Assembly (NCBI GenBank): GCA_944319795.1
Contig: CALUFA010000026.1
Coordinates: 1 to 34,017 of the forward strand
Length of the DNA stretch: 34,017 bases
DNA from: an uncultured Prevotella sp.
GTDB lineage: Bacteria > Bacteroidota > Bacteroidia > Bacteroidales > Bacteroidaceae
Direction: 5' to 3'
Below, one piece after another: positions 24,006 to 31,993 of this stretch. Below the pieces are notes generated by a model. That model saw nothing but the letters and a program-made list of their open reading frames with translations, was not told where the DNA came from and did not search any database. Both the position numbers and the translations under genes were made by a program. The stretch's first letter is position 1. Each line of letters starts with the position of its first letter.

Positions 24006-26789
24006 ATGAAAAAAAATTACAGGAAGTTATCGCTGTTTTGTGCAACGGCGATGTTTGCGGCAGTAAGTTTCGCCGCCCCCGACCCTACCGAGGCAAGTCT
24101 CGGAGTGATGCGCGGCCGAATAGTCGACACGCAGAACCAAGTGCTGCCGGGCGCTACCGTAATGATTGAGAGCCTGCACACGGGAGTAGTGAGCGACGTG
24201 AACGGATACTACACCCTCGCCAACATCAAGCCTGGAACATACCAGGTGAAGGTAACCTACGTAGGATACGAACCGCAGACCATGACGCTGACCGTAACCC
24301 CGAACAAGACGGCCGTGCACGACTTCGTGCTCAGCGACGGCATAGAGCTGCAGGGAGTAGAGGTGAAGGGCGCGTTCCACGGACAGAGCCGCGCCATAAA
24401 CCAGCAGAAGAACAACTTCAACCTGACCAACGTGGTCTCGGCCGACCAGGTGGGCAAGTTCCCCGACTCTAACATAGGCGACGCCCTGAAGCGAATCAAC
24501 GGCATCAACGTGCAGTACGACCAGGGCGAGGCGCGCTTCGGACAGGTGCGCGGCACGTCGCCCGACCTTACAAGCGTCAGCATCAACGGCAACCGACTGC
24601 CCTCGGCCGAGGGCGACGCGCGCAACGTGCAGCTCGACCTGATACCCGCCGACATGATACAGACCATCGAGGTGAACAAGGTCGTAACCGCCGACATGGA
24701 CGGCGACGCCATAGGCGGAGCCATCAACCTCGTCACGAAGAACACGCCCTACCGCCGGGTGTTCAACGTTACGGCCGGAACGGGCTACAACTGGATAAGC
24801 GACAAGATGCAGCTCAACCTCGGGGCGACGTGGGGCGACAGGTTCTTCAACGACAAGTTCGGCGTAATGGCCGCCGTGTCTTACCAGAACTCGCCGGCCG
24901 GTTCGGACAACACCGAGTTCGAGTACGACCTCGACGACGACGGCAACGCAGTGCTCACCGACGCCGAAGTGCGCCAATACTACGTTACGCGCGAGCGCCA
25001 AAGCTACTCGCTCTCGATGGACTACGACTTCAACCCGACCAACAAGATATACTTCAACGGTATCTACAACCGCCGCAACGACTGGGAAAACCGCTACCGC
25101 GTAAGCTACAAGGACCTGGCCGACGACCCCGGCGAGATGAAGGCCGAGATACAGACCAAGGCCGGATCGAAGGACAACCGCAGCGCGCGACTCGAGCTGC
25201 AGCAGACGATGGACTTCACCCTCGGCGGCGACCATCTGCTCTGGGACAGGCTTAAGGCCGACTGGATGGCGTCGTACTCGCGCGCAAGCGAAGACCGCCC
25301 CGACGAGCGATACATCACGCTCGAGCAGAAGGACATCACCATCGACATGGAAGACGAGGGCAAGCGCCAGCCGTTCTCGAGAACGCCGATATCGCTGCAC
25401 GACGGCGAATGGGGCGTTGACGAGTTCACCAACGCCAACGAGTGGATACGCGAGAACGAGTGGAAGGCCAAGGTAGACTTCGAGCTGCCCCTCGCAAGCG
25501 GACTCTACGGCAACTCGCTGAAGTTCGGAGCGAAGTACACCCACAAGCACAAGACGAAGGAAGTGCTCTGCTACGACTACAAGGACGGCTACGAGGACAC
25601 CTACGGCACCGACTACATGGACCACCTTACGTCGCAGATCCGCGACGGATTCATGCCCGGAAGCCAGTACACCGCAACCGACTTCGTCGACAAAGACTAC
25701 ATCGGCTCGTTCTCGAACGCCGACCTTAACGCTCTCGAACACGAGCAAGTGCTCGAGGAGTCGGCCGGAGACTACGACGCAACCGAGCAGGTTACGGCCG
25801 CATACCTCCGCTTCACGCAGAAGCTCGGACGCAAGTTCACCCTCATGGCCGGCCTCCGCATGGAGTACACCAACCTCGAGACGAGCGGCTTCAACTGGAA
25901 CATCGACGAGAACGGCGACGAGACACTCGACCCCACCGGCAAGTTCAAGAACGACTACGTAAGCTGGCTGCCGAGCTTCCTCGTAAAGTGGGACGCAACG
26001 GACGACCTCAAGTTGCGCGCCTCTTACACCAAGACGCTGGCACGCCCGAAGTACTCACACCTCGTGGCCAACGCCTCTTACAACACAGAGGAGTCGCCGG
26101 TTGAAATAACGTTGGGCAACCCCGACCTGAAGCCTATCACCTCGCACAACTTCGACCTGTCGGGCGAATACTACTTCAAGAGCGTCGGCCTCGTATCTGC
26201 CGCGCTGTTCTACAAGCGCGTAAAGGACTATTCGGTCAACCTGAAGCGCGACATGGCTTACGGCAACTACGCCGAGGCGGAGGTAAGCCAGCCGCTCAAC
26301 GCCTTCGACGCCGACCTTCTCGGAGTTGAATTGGGCTTCCAGCGCGACTTCGGCTTCATAGCTCCGGCGCTCAAGTGCGTGGGCTTCTACGGCAACTACA
26401 CCTACACCCACAGCAACATAGTGAAGTCGGCCTTCGGCGACAAGGACGAGCAGGCGCTGCCCGGTTCGCCCGAGCACATGGCCAACGCGTCGCTCTATTT
26501 CGACAAGTGGGGCTTGAACGTGCGCCTGTCTTACAACTTCACCTCGGCCTTCCAGGACGACGAGGAATACGTGGAAGAGGCCGCCCTGCGCCGCTACTAC
26601 GACGCCGTGAACTACCTCGACCTCAACGCCAGCTACACTTGGGGCAAGAACGTGAAGTTCACGGTCTACGCACAGGCCAACAACCTGCTCAACCAACCGC
26701 TGCGCTACTACCAGGGCGAGAAGGACCGCACGATGCAAGTTGAATACTACGGAGTAAAACTCAACGCCGGATTCAAGGTGAACTTCTAA
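24006..26789 (+). CDS. TonB-dependent receptor with carboxypeptidase-like N-domain (SusD-less)
   Basis: A 927-residue outer-membrane receptor. A signal peptide (MKKNYRKLSLFCATAMFAAVSFA) is followed by a carboxypeptidase regulatory-like domain (about 34-115, GRIVDTQNQVLPGATVMIE). The plug (about 130-240) has KFPDSNIGDALKRINGINV and IEVNKVVTADMDGDAIGGAINLVTK, the pattern of the TIGR01782 (Xanthomonas/Caulobacter-type) receptors. The barrel ends GFKVNF. No SusD gene adjoins it, unlike the glycan locus. I start at ATG 24006 because the signal peptide begins there. Downstream, after an inverted repeat, lies an acid-phosphatase-like gene, and upstream lies the Pho-box-like array. The ligand may therefore be a phosphorylated compound, which is inference. 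Confidence 0.95.
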   Translation: MKKNYRKLSLFCATAMFAAVSFAAPDPTEASLGVMRGRIVDTQNQVLPGATVMIESLHTGVVSDVNGYYTLANIKPGTYQVKVTYVGYEPQTMTLTVTPNKTAVHDFVLSDGIELQGVEVKGAFHGQSRAINQQKNNFNLTNVVSADQVGKFPDSNIGDALKRINGINVQYDQGEARFGQVRGTSPDLTSVSINGNRLPSAEGDARNVQLDLIPADMIQTIEVNKVVTADMDGDAIGGAINLVTKNTPYRRVFNVTAGTGYNWISDKMQLNLGATWGDRFFNDKFGVMAAVSYQNSPAGSDNTEFEYDLDDDGNAVLTDAEVRQYYVTRERQSYSLSMDYDFNPTNKIYFNGIYNRRNDWENRYRVSYKDLADDPGEMKAEIQTKAGSKDNRSARLELQQTMDFTLGGDHLLWDRLKADWMASYSRASEDRPDERYITLEQKDITIDMEDEGKRQPFSRTPISLHDGEWGVDEFTNANEWIRENEWKAKVDFELPLASGLYGNSLKFGAKYTHKHKTKEVLCYDYKDGYEDTYGTDYMDHLTSQIRDGFMPGSQYTATDFVDKDYIGSFSNADLNALEHEQVLEESAGDYDATEQVTAAYLRFTQKLGRKFTLMAGLRMEYTNLETSGFNWNIDENGDETLDPTGKFKNDYVSWLPSFLVKWDATDDLKLRASYTKTLARPKYSHLVANASYNTEESPVEITLGNPDLKPITSHNFDLSGEYYFKSVGLVSAALFYKRVKDYSVNLKRDMAYGNYAEAEVSQPLNAFDADLLGVELGFQRDFGFIAPALKCVGFYGNYTYTHSNIVKSAFGDKDEQALPGSPEHMANASLYFDKWGLNVRLSYNFTSAFQDDEEYVEEAALRRYYDAVNYLDLNASYTWGKNVKFTVYAQANNLLNQPLRYYQGEKDRTMQVEYYGVKLNAGFKVNF

Positions 26790-26792
26790 GAT

Positions 26793-26891
26793 AATTAAGA
26801 GTTAAGAATTAAGAGTTAAGAAAACATGCTTAAGTTGCATGGACATGCTTAAAGGCATGTTTTCTTAACTCTTAACTCTTAACTCTTAATT
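26793..26891. repeat. TTAACTCTTAA inverted array
   Basis: The arms 26793-26829 and 26855-26891 are 37-bp reverse complements with one small mismatch patch, each built from AAGAGTTAAG units and ending in AAAACATGC. Further AT-rich units continue to 26935. It lies just after the receptor stop codon and before the phosphatase, so it may terminate or attenuate. Confidence 0.75.
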
Positions 26892-26940
26892 CACAAAGTG
26901 TCGTTTTCTTAATTTTTAACTATTAATTCTTAATCAGAAT

Positions 26941-27882
26941 ATGAAGCGTTTATCATCAATCATCATCCTGTTCGTCCTTGCCGTGACGGCGGCTTTCGGC
27001 CAGACGCCTGCCGAGTGGGCGAAACTTGAAAAGTCAGTGAACTTCTACGTGGCCAACGACCTCGGCCGTAACGGCTACTACGACCAGAAACCGATAGCCG
27101 AACTGATGGGCCGCATGGCCGAGACCGTAGGCATAGAATGCGTTGCCGCGGCCGGCGACGTACACCATTTCGAAGGCGTGCGCAGCACGCAAGACCCCCT
27201 TTGGATGACCAACTACGAGCTTATCTACTCGCATCCCGAGCTGATGCTCGACTGGTATCCCATCTGCGGAAACCACGAGTACCGCGGAAACACGCAGGCC
27301 GTGGTCGACTATACCAACGTAAGCCGCCGCTGGGAAATGCCTGCGAAGTATTACACTAAGGTCATCGAGGACGACGACGTTACCGTGCGCCTCGTATTCA
27401 TAGACACCACACCGCTGATCGATAAGTACCGCAAGGACAGCGAGAAATACCACGACGCCGGCAAGCAGGACATACAGAAGCAGCTCGCATGGCTCGACCA
27501 GACGCTCTCACAGGCTAAGGAAGACTGGGTGATAGTGATCGGCCACCACCCTATCTACGCCGACACCGACAAGAACGAGAGCGAGCGCACCGACATGCAG
27601 AACCGCGTCAACAGCATACTGCTGAAGCATAAGAACGTGGCCATGTACGTATGCGGCCACATACACAACTTCCAGCACATACGCAAGCCGGGCTGCACGA
27701 TCGACTACGTGGTCAACACCAGCGCCTCGCTGAGCCGCGAGAACGTGAAACCCATCGACGGCACGCAGTTCTGCTCGGGCGTGACGGGCTACTCGCTCGT
27801 ATGCGCCGACAAGCAGGAGCTTGACCTCCACCTCATCGACAAGGAGGGGAAAGTGGTCTACACGGTGAGCCACAAGAAGTAA
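26941..27882 (+). CDS. Purple-acid-phosphatase-like metallophosphoesterase
   Basis: A 313-residue exported calcineurin-like phosphoesterase. The signal peptide is MKRLSSIIILFVLAVTAAFGQ. The di-metal motif set is complete: D40 in ANDLGRNGYYD with a nearby tyrosine (Y46/Y47), G72-D73, GNHE at 110-113, GHH at 201-203, and G239-H240-I-H242. The NGYYDQ segment after the first aspartate resembles the tartrate-resistant purple acid phosphatase subgroup, where a tyrosine binds the ferric ion. It would hydrolyse phosphomonoesters in the periplasm. The gene follows the TonB receptor by 151 bp on the same strand, suggesting uptake and phosphate release as one task. The substrate is not determined. Confidence 0.92.
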   Translation: MKRLSSIIILFVLAVTAAFGQTPAEWAKLEKSVNFYVANDLGRNGYYDQKPIAELMGRMAETVGIECVAAAGDVHHFEGVRSTQDPLWMTNYELIYSHPELMLDWYPICGNHEYRGNTQAVVDYTNVSRRWEMPAKYYTKVIEDDDVTVRLVFIDTTPLIDKYRKDSEKYHDAGKQDIQKQLAWLDQTLSQAKEDWVIVIGHHPIYADTDKNESERTDMQNRVNSILLKHKNVAMYVCGHIHNFQHIRKPGCTIDYVVNTSASLSRENVKPIDGTQFCSGVTGYSLVCADKQELDLHLIDKEGKVVYTVSHKK

Positions 27883-27891
27883 GTTTTCTTT

Positions 27892-28080
27892 AGAAGTTAA
27901 AGAATTTAGAGAAGTTAGAGAAGTTAAAGCCATTACCCCTGTTGGTTCTTATAGGCATGGCATGTAGCCGGCTTAACCCAACAAAGGTAATGGCTTTAAC
28001 TTCTCTAACTTCTCTAAATTCTTCAACTTCTAAAGTAATGGCTTTAAATTCTTTAACTTCTCTAACTTCTTTAAATTCCG
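27892..28080. repeat. AACTTCTTTAAA inverted array
   Basis: The arms 27892-27937 and 27986-28031 pair over 46 bp with one mismatch and are built of AGAAGTTAGAGAAGTTAAAG units. The loop contains CCTGTTGGTT and CATGGCATG. A third partial copy runs from 28032 to 28080. The segment AGAAGTTAAAGCCATTACCC with CTGTTGGTT recurs at about 33897-33923. Confidence 0.8.
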
Positions 28081-28089
28081 AATAAAGAT

Positions 28090-28097
28090 TACTTTTG
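28090..28097 (+). promoter_or_regulatory. -7 box for the D,D-dipeptidase
   Basis: TACTTTTG fits TAnnTTTG and ends 16 bp before the ATG at 28114. No TTTG is seen at -33. Confidence 0.45.
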
Positions 28098-28113
28098 CGT
28101 TAAAAACGACGCA

Positions 28114-28800
28114 ATGGCAAAGCAACAATTACTCATACTGGCCCTCGCCGCCCTGCTCGCCGCCCCGGCCTGCGCGCAAGGCAAGGCCAAGAAGACAAGG
28201 ACCGAGCTGTCGATGGAGCGGCAGGGAATGGTCGACGTGCAGACGAAAGACAAGTCGATACAGGTAAGCCTGATGTACGCGAGGCCCGACAACTTCACCG
28301 GCACCGTGCTCTACACCGACCTCGGCCGAGCCTACCTGCACCCGAAGGCCGCCGCGGCGCTGGCCAAGGCGCAGAAAAGGCTTAAGCAGCTGCGACCCGA
28401 CCTCAGCCTGAAAGTGTACGACGCGGTGCGACCCATGAGCATACAGCAGAAGATGTGGGACAAGGTGAAGAACACACCCAAGTACTTCTACGTAAGCAAC
28501 CCGGCGCGCGGCGGCGGACTGCACAACTACGGAATGGCCGTAGACATCACCCTGTGCACGCTCGACGGCGACACGCTCGACATGGGCACGAAGATAGACT
28601 ACATGGGAAAGGCCGCACACATAGACAACGAAGCGGCATTGGTGAAGAGCGGGCGCATCAGCCGCCAGGCGCAGAAGAACCGCCAACTGCTGCGCGAGGT
28701 GATGCGCTACGCCGGCTTCAAGCCGCTGCGCACGGAGTGGTGGCACTTCAACTTCATATCGCGCGCCACGGCGAAGAAGTATTATAAAGTCATAAGATAA
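28114..28800 (+). CDS. VanX/DdpX-type D-alanyl-D-alanine dipeptidase (M15D)
   Basis: A 228-residue exported zinc dipeptidase. The signal peptide is MAKQQLLILALAALLAAPACA. The catalytic arginine is in YDAVRP (R106), the zinc ligands are H137 and D144 in GGGLHNYGMAVDIT, and the catalytic base E208 with ligand H211 is in EWWHFNF. These match the M15D set. Cytoplasmic VanX gives vancomycin resistance by destroying D-Ala-D-Ala, but exported homologues more likely recycle or harvest cell-wall dipeptide. No vanA/vanH-like ligase or dehydrogenase lies nearby, so a resistance role is not supported here. LAAPAC is a poor lipobox, so I favour a soluble periplasmic protein. Confidence 0.93.
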   Translation: MAKQQLLILALAALLAAPACAQGKAKKTRTELSMERQGMVDVQTKDKSIQVSLMYARPDNFTGTVLYTDLGRAYLHPKAAAALAKAQKRLKQLRPDLSLKVYDAVRPMSIQQKMWDKVKNTPKYFYVSNPARGGGLHNYGMAVDITLCTLDGDTLDMGTKIDYMGKAAHIDNEAALVKSGRISRQAQKNRQLLREVMRYAGFKPLRTEWWHFNFISRATAKKYYKVIR

Positions 28801-28867
28801 TACGTACAAGGCCGGCAATACGTATTGGGCAAACGCCGCCAAAGCGGGAGAGAAAGGCCGGCACACC

Positions 28868-28930
28868 CCGTGCGCCACCCTATTCGCCCCATCCGGCCCA
28901 TCCGTCACATCAGCCTCGTCACCCCAATAC
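28868..28930. repeat. ATTAGGCC-type degenerate array, copy 2
   Basis: Units such as CCCATCCGGCCCATCCGTCA precede the methyltransferase gene. They resemble the arrays at 3358 and 33057 in unit length and GGCCCAT core. Confidence 0.5.
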
Positions 28931-28934
28931 CACC

Positions 28935-30185
28935 ATGACCACCGAAGAATTCATCAGCCTCAACGCCGACGCCGACGTGCGCCGCCTCGCCCTGAGCAAC
29001 GCCGGGCGCAAGGACATCGACCTAACCTACGCCCTCGAACAAATCGCCGGACGGCAGAAAGCCAAGGCGAAGCTGCCCCGGTGGGCCGCCACCGACGGCA
29101 TAACATACCCGCCGGCGCTGGCCTTGGAGCAATGCTCGTCGGAGCAGACGGCAAGCTATAAGGCCGGCGTGGCCGGGCGGCTGCTGGCCGACAAGGCCCT
29201 GGCGGCCCGTCTGCCCCATCGGGCTAATAAGTCCAATAAGCCTGACGGGCCTGATAATTGCTGCGCTACGCCCACCCTGCTCGTCGACCTTACGGGCGGC
29301 TTCGGCGTAGACTTCTCATACATGGCGCCGCTCTTCGGCCGCGCCGTCTACATCGAGCGCCAGAGCCGTTTGTGCGACGCTGCGCGGCACAACATGCCCT
29401 TGCTGGGGATAACCCACGCCGAAGTGGTTTGCGGCGATTGTACGCAAATTATAGAAGGAATAGGCCATGCCGCGATGATATACGCCGACCCGGCGCGCCG
29501 CTCGGCCTCGGGCGGACGCACGTATGCCGTGGCCGACTGCACGCCCGACATGCTTTCGCTAAAAGACAAGCTGCTCGCCAAGGCCGACTTCATAATGGTG
29601 AAGCTCTCGCCCATGCTCGACTGGCGCAAGGCCGCGGCCGACTTCGGGCGCTGCGCCGGCGAAGTGCACATAGTATCGGCAGGCAACGAGTGCAAGGAGA
29701 TGCTCGTCGTGCTGTCAAACGGCTACGACGGCCTTGAAAGAATATACTGCGTGAACGACGACGAGCAGCTCTCGTTCACCCCGGCTGAGCTTGCCCGGTG
29801 CTCCCAAACCTGCCAGTCCTCCCAATTCTCTTACCTCTACGAGCCTAACGCCTCGGTGATGAAGGCCGGCTGCTTCGGCCTGCTCGAAGAGAGATACGGC
29901 GTAAGCCAGATAAGCCGCGACAGCCACTTGTTCGTGTCAAACAGCGAAGCGGCCGGCTTTCCCGGCCGCTGCTTCGCCGTGGAAAACGTGACAACAATGA
30001 ACAAACGCGAGCTGAAGGCCGCGTTGGCGGGCATCATCCAAGCCAACGTAAGCGTGAGAAACTTCCCCATGACGGCGGAAGCGTTGAGGAAAAAGCTGAA
30101 GCTGAAAGACGGCGGCGACACCTATCTGTTCGGCACCACCGACGGCGAAGGGCGGCATTTGGTGATAACCTGCAAGAAAAAATAA
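28935..30185 (+). CDS. PG_1098-like class I SAM methyltransferase with THUMP-like C-domain
   Basis: A 416-residue cytoplasmic protein. The N-terminal ferredoxin-like region covers about 1-90. SAM motif I is VDLTGGFGVDFSYM (117-130), the acidic end of strand 2 is YIERQ (139-143), and the motif IV equivalent is YADPARR (183-189), recalling RNA/DNA-modifying methyltransferases. The C-terminal THUMP-like part (about 340-416) ends TYLFGTT...HLVITCKKK. The substrate is probably RNA but unproven. Residues about 94-109 (PHRANKSNKPDGPDN) are encoded by DNA matching the intergenic ATTAGGCC repeat family, and residues 288-298 by another CTCCCAA-type repeat. Both are in frame and lie at domain boundaries. 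Confidence 0.88.
   Translation: MTTEEFISLNADADVRRLALSNAGRKDIDLTYALEQIAGRQKAKAKLPRWAATDGITYPPALALEQCSSEQTASYKAGVAGRLLADKALAARLPHRANKSNKPDGPDNCCATPTLLVDLTGGFGVDFSYMAPLFGRAVYIERQSRLCDAARHNMPLLGITHAEVVCGDCTQIIEGIGHAAMIYADPARRSASGGRTYAVADCTPDMLSLKDKLLAKADFIMVKLSPMLDWRKAAADFGRCAGEVHIVSAGNECKEMLVVLSNGYDGLERIYCVNDDEQLSFTPAELARCSQTCQSSQFSYLYEPNASVMKAGCFGLLEERYGVSQISRDSHLFVSNSEAAGFPGRCFAVENVTTMNKRELKAALAGIIQANVSVRNFPMTAEALRKKLKLKDGGDTYLFGTTDGEGRHLVITCKKK
29214..29261 (+). repeat. Intergenic-type repeat inside a coding sequence
   Basis: CCCCATCGGGCTAATAAGTC followed by CAATAAGCCTGACGGGCCTG matches the units found between genes at 3358-3427 and 33057-33131. It is in frame and codes for a polar linker between the N-terminal and methyltransferase domains. 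Confidence 0.6.
29796..29830 (+). repeat. Second short in-frame repeat, CTCCCAA type
   Basis: CTCCCAAACCTGCCAGTCCT and CCCAATTCTC repeat a ~10-bp CTCCCAA-like unit and encode RCSQTCQSSQF, a low-complexity stretch between the methyltransferase and THUMP-like parts. No second copy of this unit exists elsewhere in the window. Confidence 0.35.
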
Positions 30186-30196
30186 CATCAACCACA

Positions 30197-31540
30197 CTAC
30201 CCCATTCTTTTCAGTTCCTTCTTGAAACGAAGGAAATACAGCAGTCCGGCCGTGCTCAGGCATACCGGGAAGGCGCACCATATACCCACGAGGCCGATTC
30301 CGAGATGTATCCCGAGCAGCCAACCGAGCGGCAGCGAGACTACGAAATAAGCGAAAAAGGCTATCCATATCATCGGCTTTACGCACTCTATGCCGCGCAA
30401 GGCGTTGGCGAAGGTGTACTGCACGCCGTCGCCTATCTGGTAGGCGATGAGGGGTATCACCGTCTGCGACACCAACAGGCATACGTCCTCGCCGTCGGTG
30501 AACCACCAGCTGATGTCGTTGCGCAACAGGAACACCGGCACCGAGAGCGTCAACGCTATCGCAAGGATGAGCTGCAGGCCCGAATACGCCGTGCGACGCA
30601 CGGCCGCATAGTCCTTCTGCCCGGCGAAGTAGCTTACCCTTACGGCCACGGCGGCGGCCATGCCGCTCGAGATCATGTAGAGCAATTGCGACACGGTGAT
30701 GACCACCTGGTGGGCTGCCAGCGCAGTAGTGCCTATCCAACCTACGAAAATGGCCGACAGCGAGAAGGCCGCCGTCTCCATTCCCACCTGGAGGGCGACG
30801 GGAAAGCCTAATCCGGCTAAGCGCCGCATGCCGGCCCGGCTGGCGCGCCCGGCGGCGAATCCTTGGCGGAACAGCCGGTAGCGGCCGTGGCGGAAGAACA
30901 CCGCAACGCATGCCAAGGCCATCACCACGCGCGACAGCGCCGTGGAAATGCCGGCTCCGAAAAGTCCCAATTCGGGCGCGCCCAACTCGCCGTAGATGAG
31001 CACCCAGTTGCCGAAAATATTCAACAAGTTGCCGGCTATGATTATGAACATCGGCGTCTTCGTGTCAGTTATGCCGTCGAAGAACTGCTTGAAAGCGTTG
31101 AAGCAGCACAGGAAGGGCAGCGACGCGATATTCACCCACAGGTAAGGGCGCATCAAGGGCAGCAGCTCCTCGGGCTGTCCGAAGCGGTGGATGTTAAGGC
31201 AGAACGCCGCCATTACCGCCACGAGAGCCACCGATAGCGCCAAGTTGGCCGCCAAGCTGTCCTTCATGGCATGGCCTATCCGCTCGGTCTCGCCGCGCCC
31301 GAACAGGCTGCCCACCACCGGCGTAAGGCCGTATGAAAAGCCCGTGGCGAATATTACTACCAGCGTGAACATCGTGTTGACGAAGCTCGCCGCCGCCAGT
31401 TCGTGCATGGAATGGTGACCCACCATCAGCGTGTCGGCAAAACCCAGCACCACGTTGCCTATCTGTCCAACCACTATCGGCAGGCCCAAACGGGCCAGCG
31501 CGCCGAACCTGTCGCTTAACTTTTCAGTAATCGTCCTCAT
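30197..31540 (-). CDS. MATE family efflux transporter
   Basis: A 447-residue inner-membrane exporter that expels drugs or metabolites in exchange for sodium or protons. About twelve hydrophobic helices are visible, with MATE landmarks GLPIVVGQIGNVVLGFADTLMVGHHS (helix 1 to 2), GAGISTALSRVV in the N-lobe, and the matching C-lobe start GFPVALQVGMETAAFSLSAIFVGWIG. The internal two-fold repeat is thus clear. I choose ATG 31540 (MRTITEKLSDRF) because the promoter at 31550-31580 lies just upstream; the open frame continues to 31819 only through a GTCATTCCGGG hairpin. It converges on the methyltransferase gene, with 11 bp between stop codons. Confidence 0.95.
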   Translation of the reverse strand: MRTITEKLSDRFGALARLGLPIVVGQIGNVVLGFADTLMVGHHSMHELAAASFVNTMFTLVVIFATGFSYGLTPVVGSLFGRGETERIGHAMKDSLAANLALSVALVAVMAAFCLNIHRFGQPEELLPLMRPYLWVNIASLPFLCCFNAFKQFFDGITDTKTPMFIIIAGNLLNIFGNWVLIYGELGAPELGLFGAGISTALSRVVMALACVAVFFRHGRYRLFRQGFAAGRASRAGMRRLAGLGFPVALQVGMETAAFSLSAIFVGWIGTTALAAHQVVITVSQLLYMISSGMAAAVAVRVSYFAGQKDYAAVRRTAYSGLQLILAIALTLSVPVFLLRNDISWWFTDGEDVCLLVSQTVIPLIAYQIGDGVQYTFANALRGIECVKPMIWIAFFAYFVVSLPLGWLLGIHLGIGLVGIWCAFPVCLSTAGLLYFLRFKKELKRMG

Positions 31541-31549
31541 AATAGCCTG

Positions 31550-31580
31550 CAAAGATAATGCAAGCCGGGCGGAACGCAAA
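31550..31580 (-). promoter_or_regulatory. Promoter of the MATE exporter
   Basis: Minus-strand TTTG (31580-31577), 19 bp, then TATCTTTG (31557-31550) fully matches the Bacteroides consensus. The -7 box lies 9 bp before the ATG at 31540, so the leader is very short. Its flanks (AATGCAAGCCG and CAAAATAAAAGCGAG) recur at 60-117. Confidence 0.7.
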
Positions 31581-31608
31581 ATAAAAGCGAGTGAAAACAA
31601 AAACATCC

Positions 31609-31751
31609 AATCATAATCAAGTCTGTGGGTAATGTCATTCCGGGCTGGGACCCGGAATCCAGTGTAAACAACCAAGTTGTTGACGAAAGTGTTTTTCCTG
31701 GATTCCGGGTCCCAGCCCGGAATGACATTACCCACAGACTTGATTATGATT
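31609..31751. repeat. GTCATTCCGGG inverted repeat with perfect 54-bp arms, copy 2
   Basis: The arms 31609-31662 and 31698-31751 are exact reverse complements over 54 bp, starting AATCATAATCAAGTCTGTGG and ending in the GTCATTCCGGG...CCCGGAATCCAG core. The 35-bp loop has AACAACTTG-type palindromic sequence. With the promoter and a palindrome array it fills the 516-bp gene-free stretch 31541-32056. Confidence 0.9.
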
Positions 31752-31841
31752 AGCGCTTCCAAAATCGGTTTTAAAAAACAAACACTTACCAATGCGTAAC
31801 GCAAAAACGGTGTAATCACAACCCGTTGATAATCAATCCGT

Positions 31842-31933
31842 TTGCAATATGCCGCCTTTTACGGTGCAAAAGACGGCATATTACGGGCCGAAAGACGGCC
31901 TTTTGCGACGCAATATGCTGCCCTTTGCAACGG
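31842..31933. repeat. GGCCGCCTTTT palindrome array, copy 5
   Basis: Serial units GCAATATGCCGCCTTTTAC, GCAAAAGACGGCATATTAC, GAAAGACGGCCTTTTGC and GCAATATGCTGCCCTTTGC. TTTT is replaced by ATAT in matching positions of both strands of some units, which looks like compensatory change preserving the stems. Confidence 0.8.
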
Positions 31934-31993
31934 CCCCGGCCGCGCCGCCCCACTACGCCCACGTTGAAATAGCAAAAAACGAAGGCGTTTGTT

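Noticed and set aside
24027-25748. 573-codon minus-strand frame opposite the TonB receptor
   Set aside because: Very rich in Val, His, Arg and Leu in the manner of complement-strand frames, with no motif. The opposite strand encodes a complete receptor.
28114-28800. Vancomycin resistance determinant
   Set aside because: The VanX-type enzyme is exported and stands alone, without vanH, a D-Ala-D-Lac ligase or vanRS. A cell-wall peptide role is more likely.
29258-29737. Plus-strand alternative frame inside the PG_1098-like methyltransferase
   Set aside because: It overlaps a gene with clear SAM motifs. Its arginine-rich composition marks it as a shadow frame.
31541-31819. N-terminal extension of the MATE exporter by 93 residues
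   Set aside because: It runs through the promoter and the GTCATTCCGGG hairpin. MATE proteins normally begin close to MRTITEKLSDRF.
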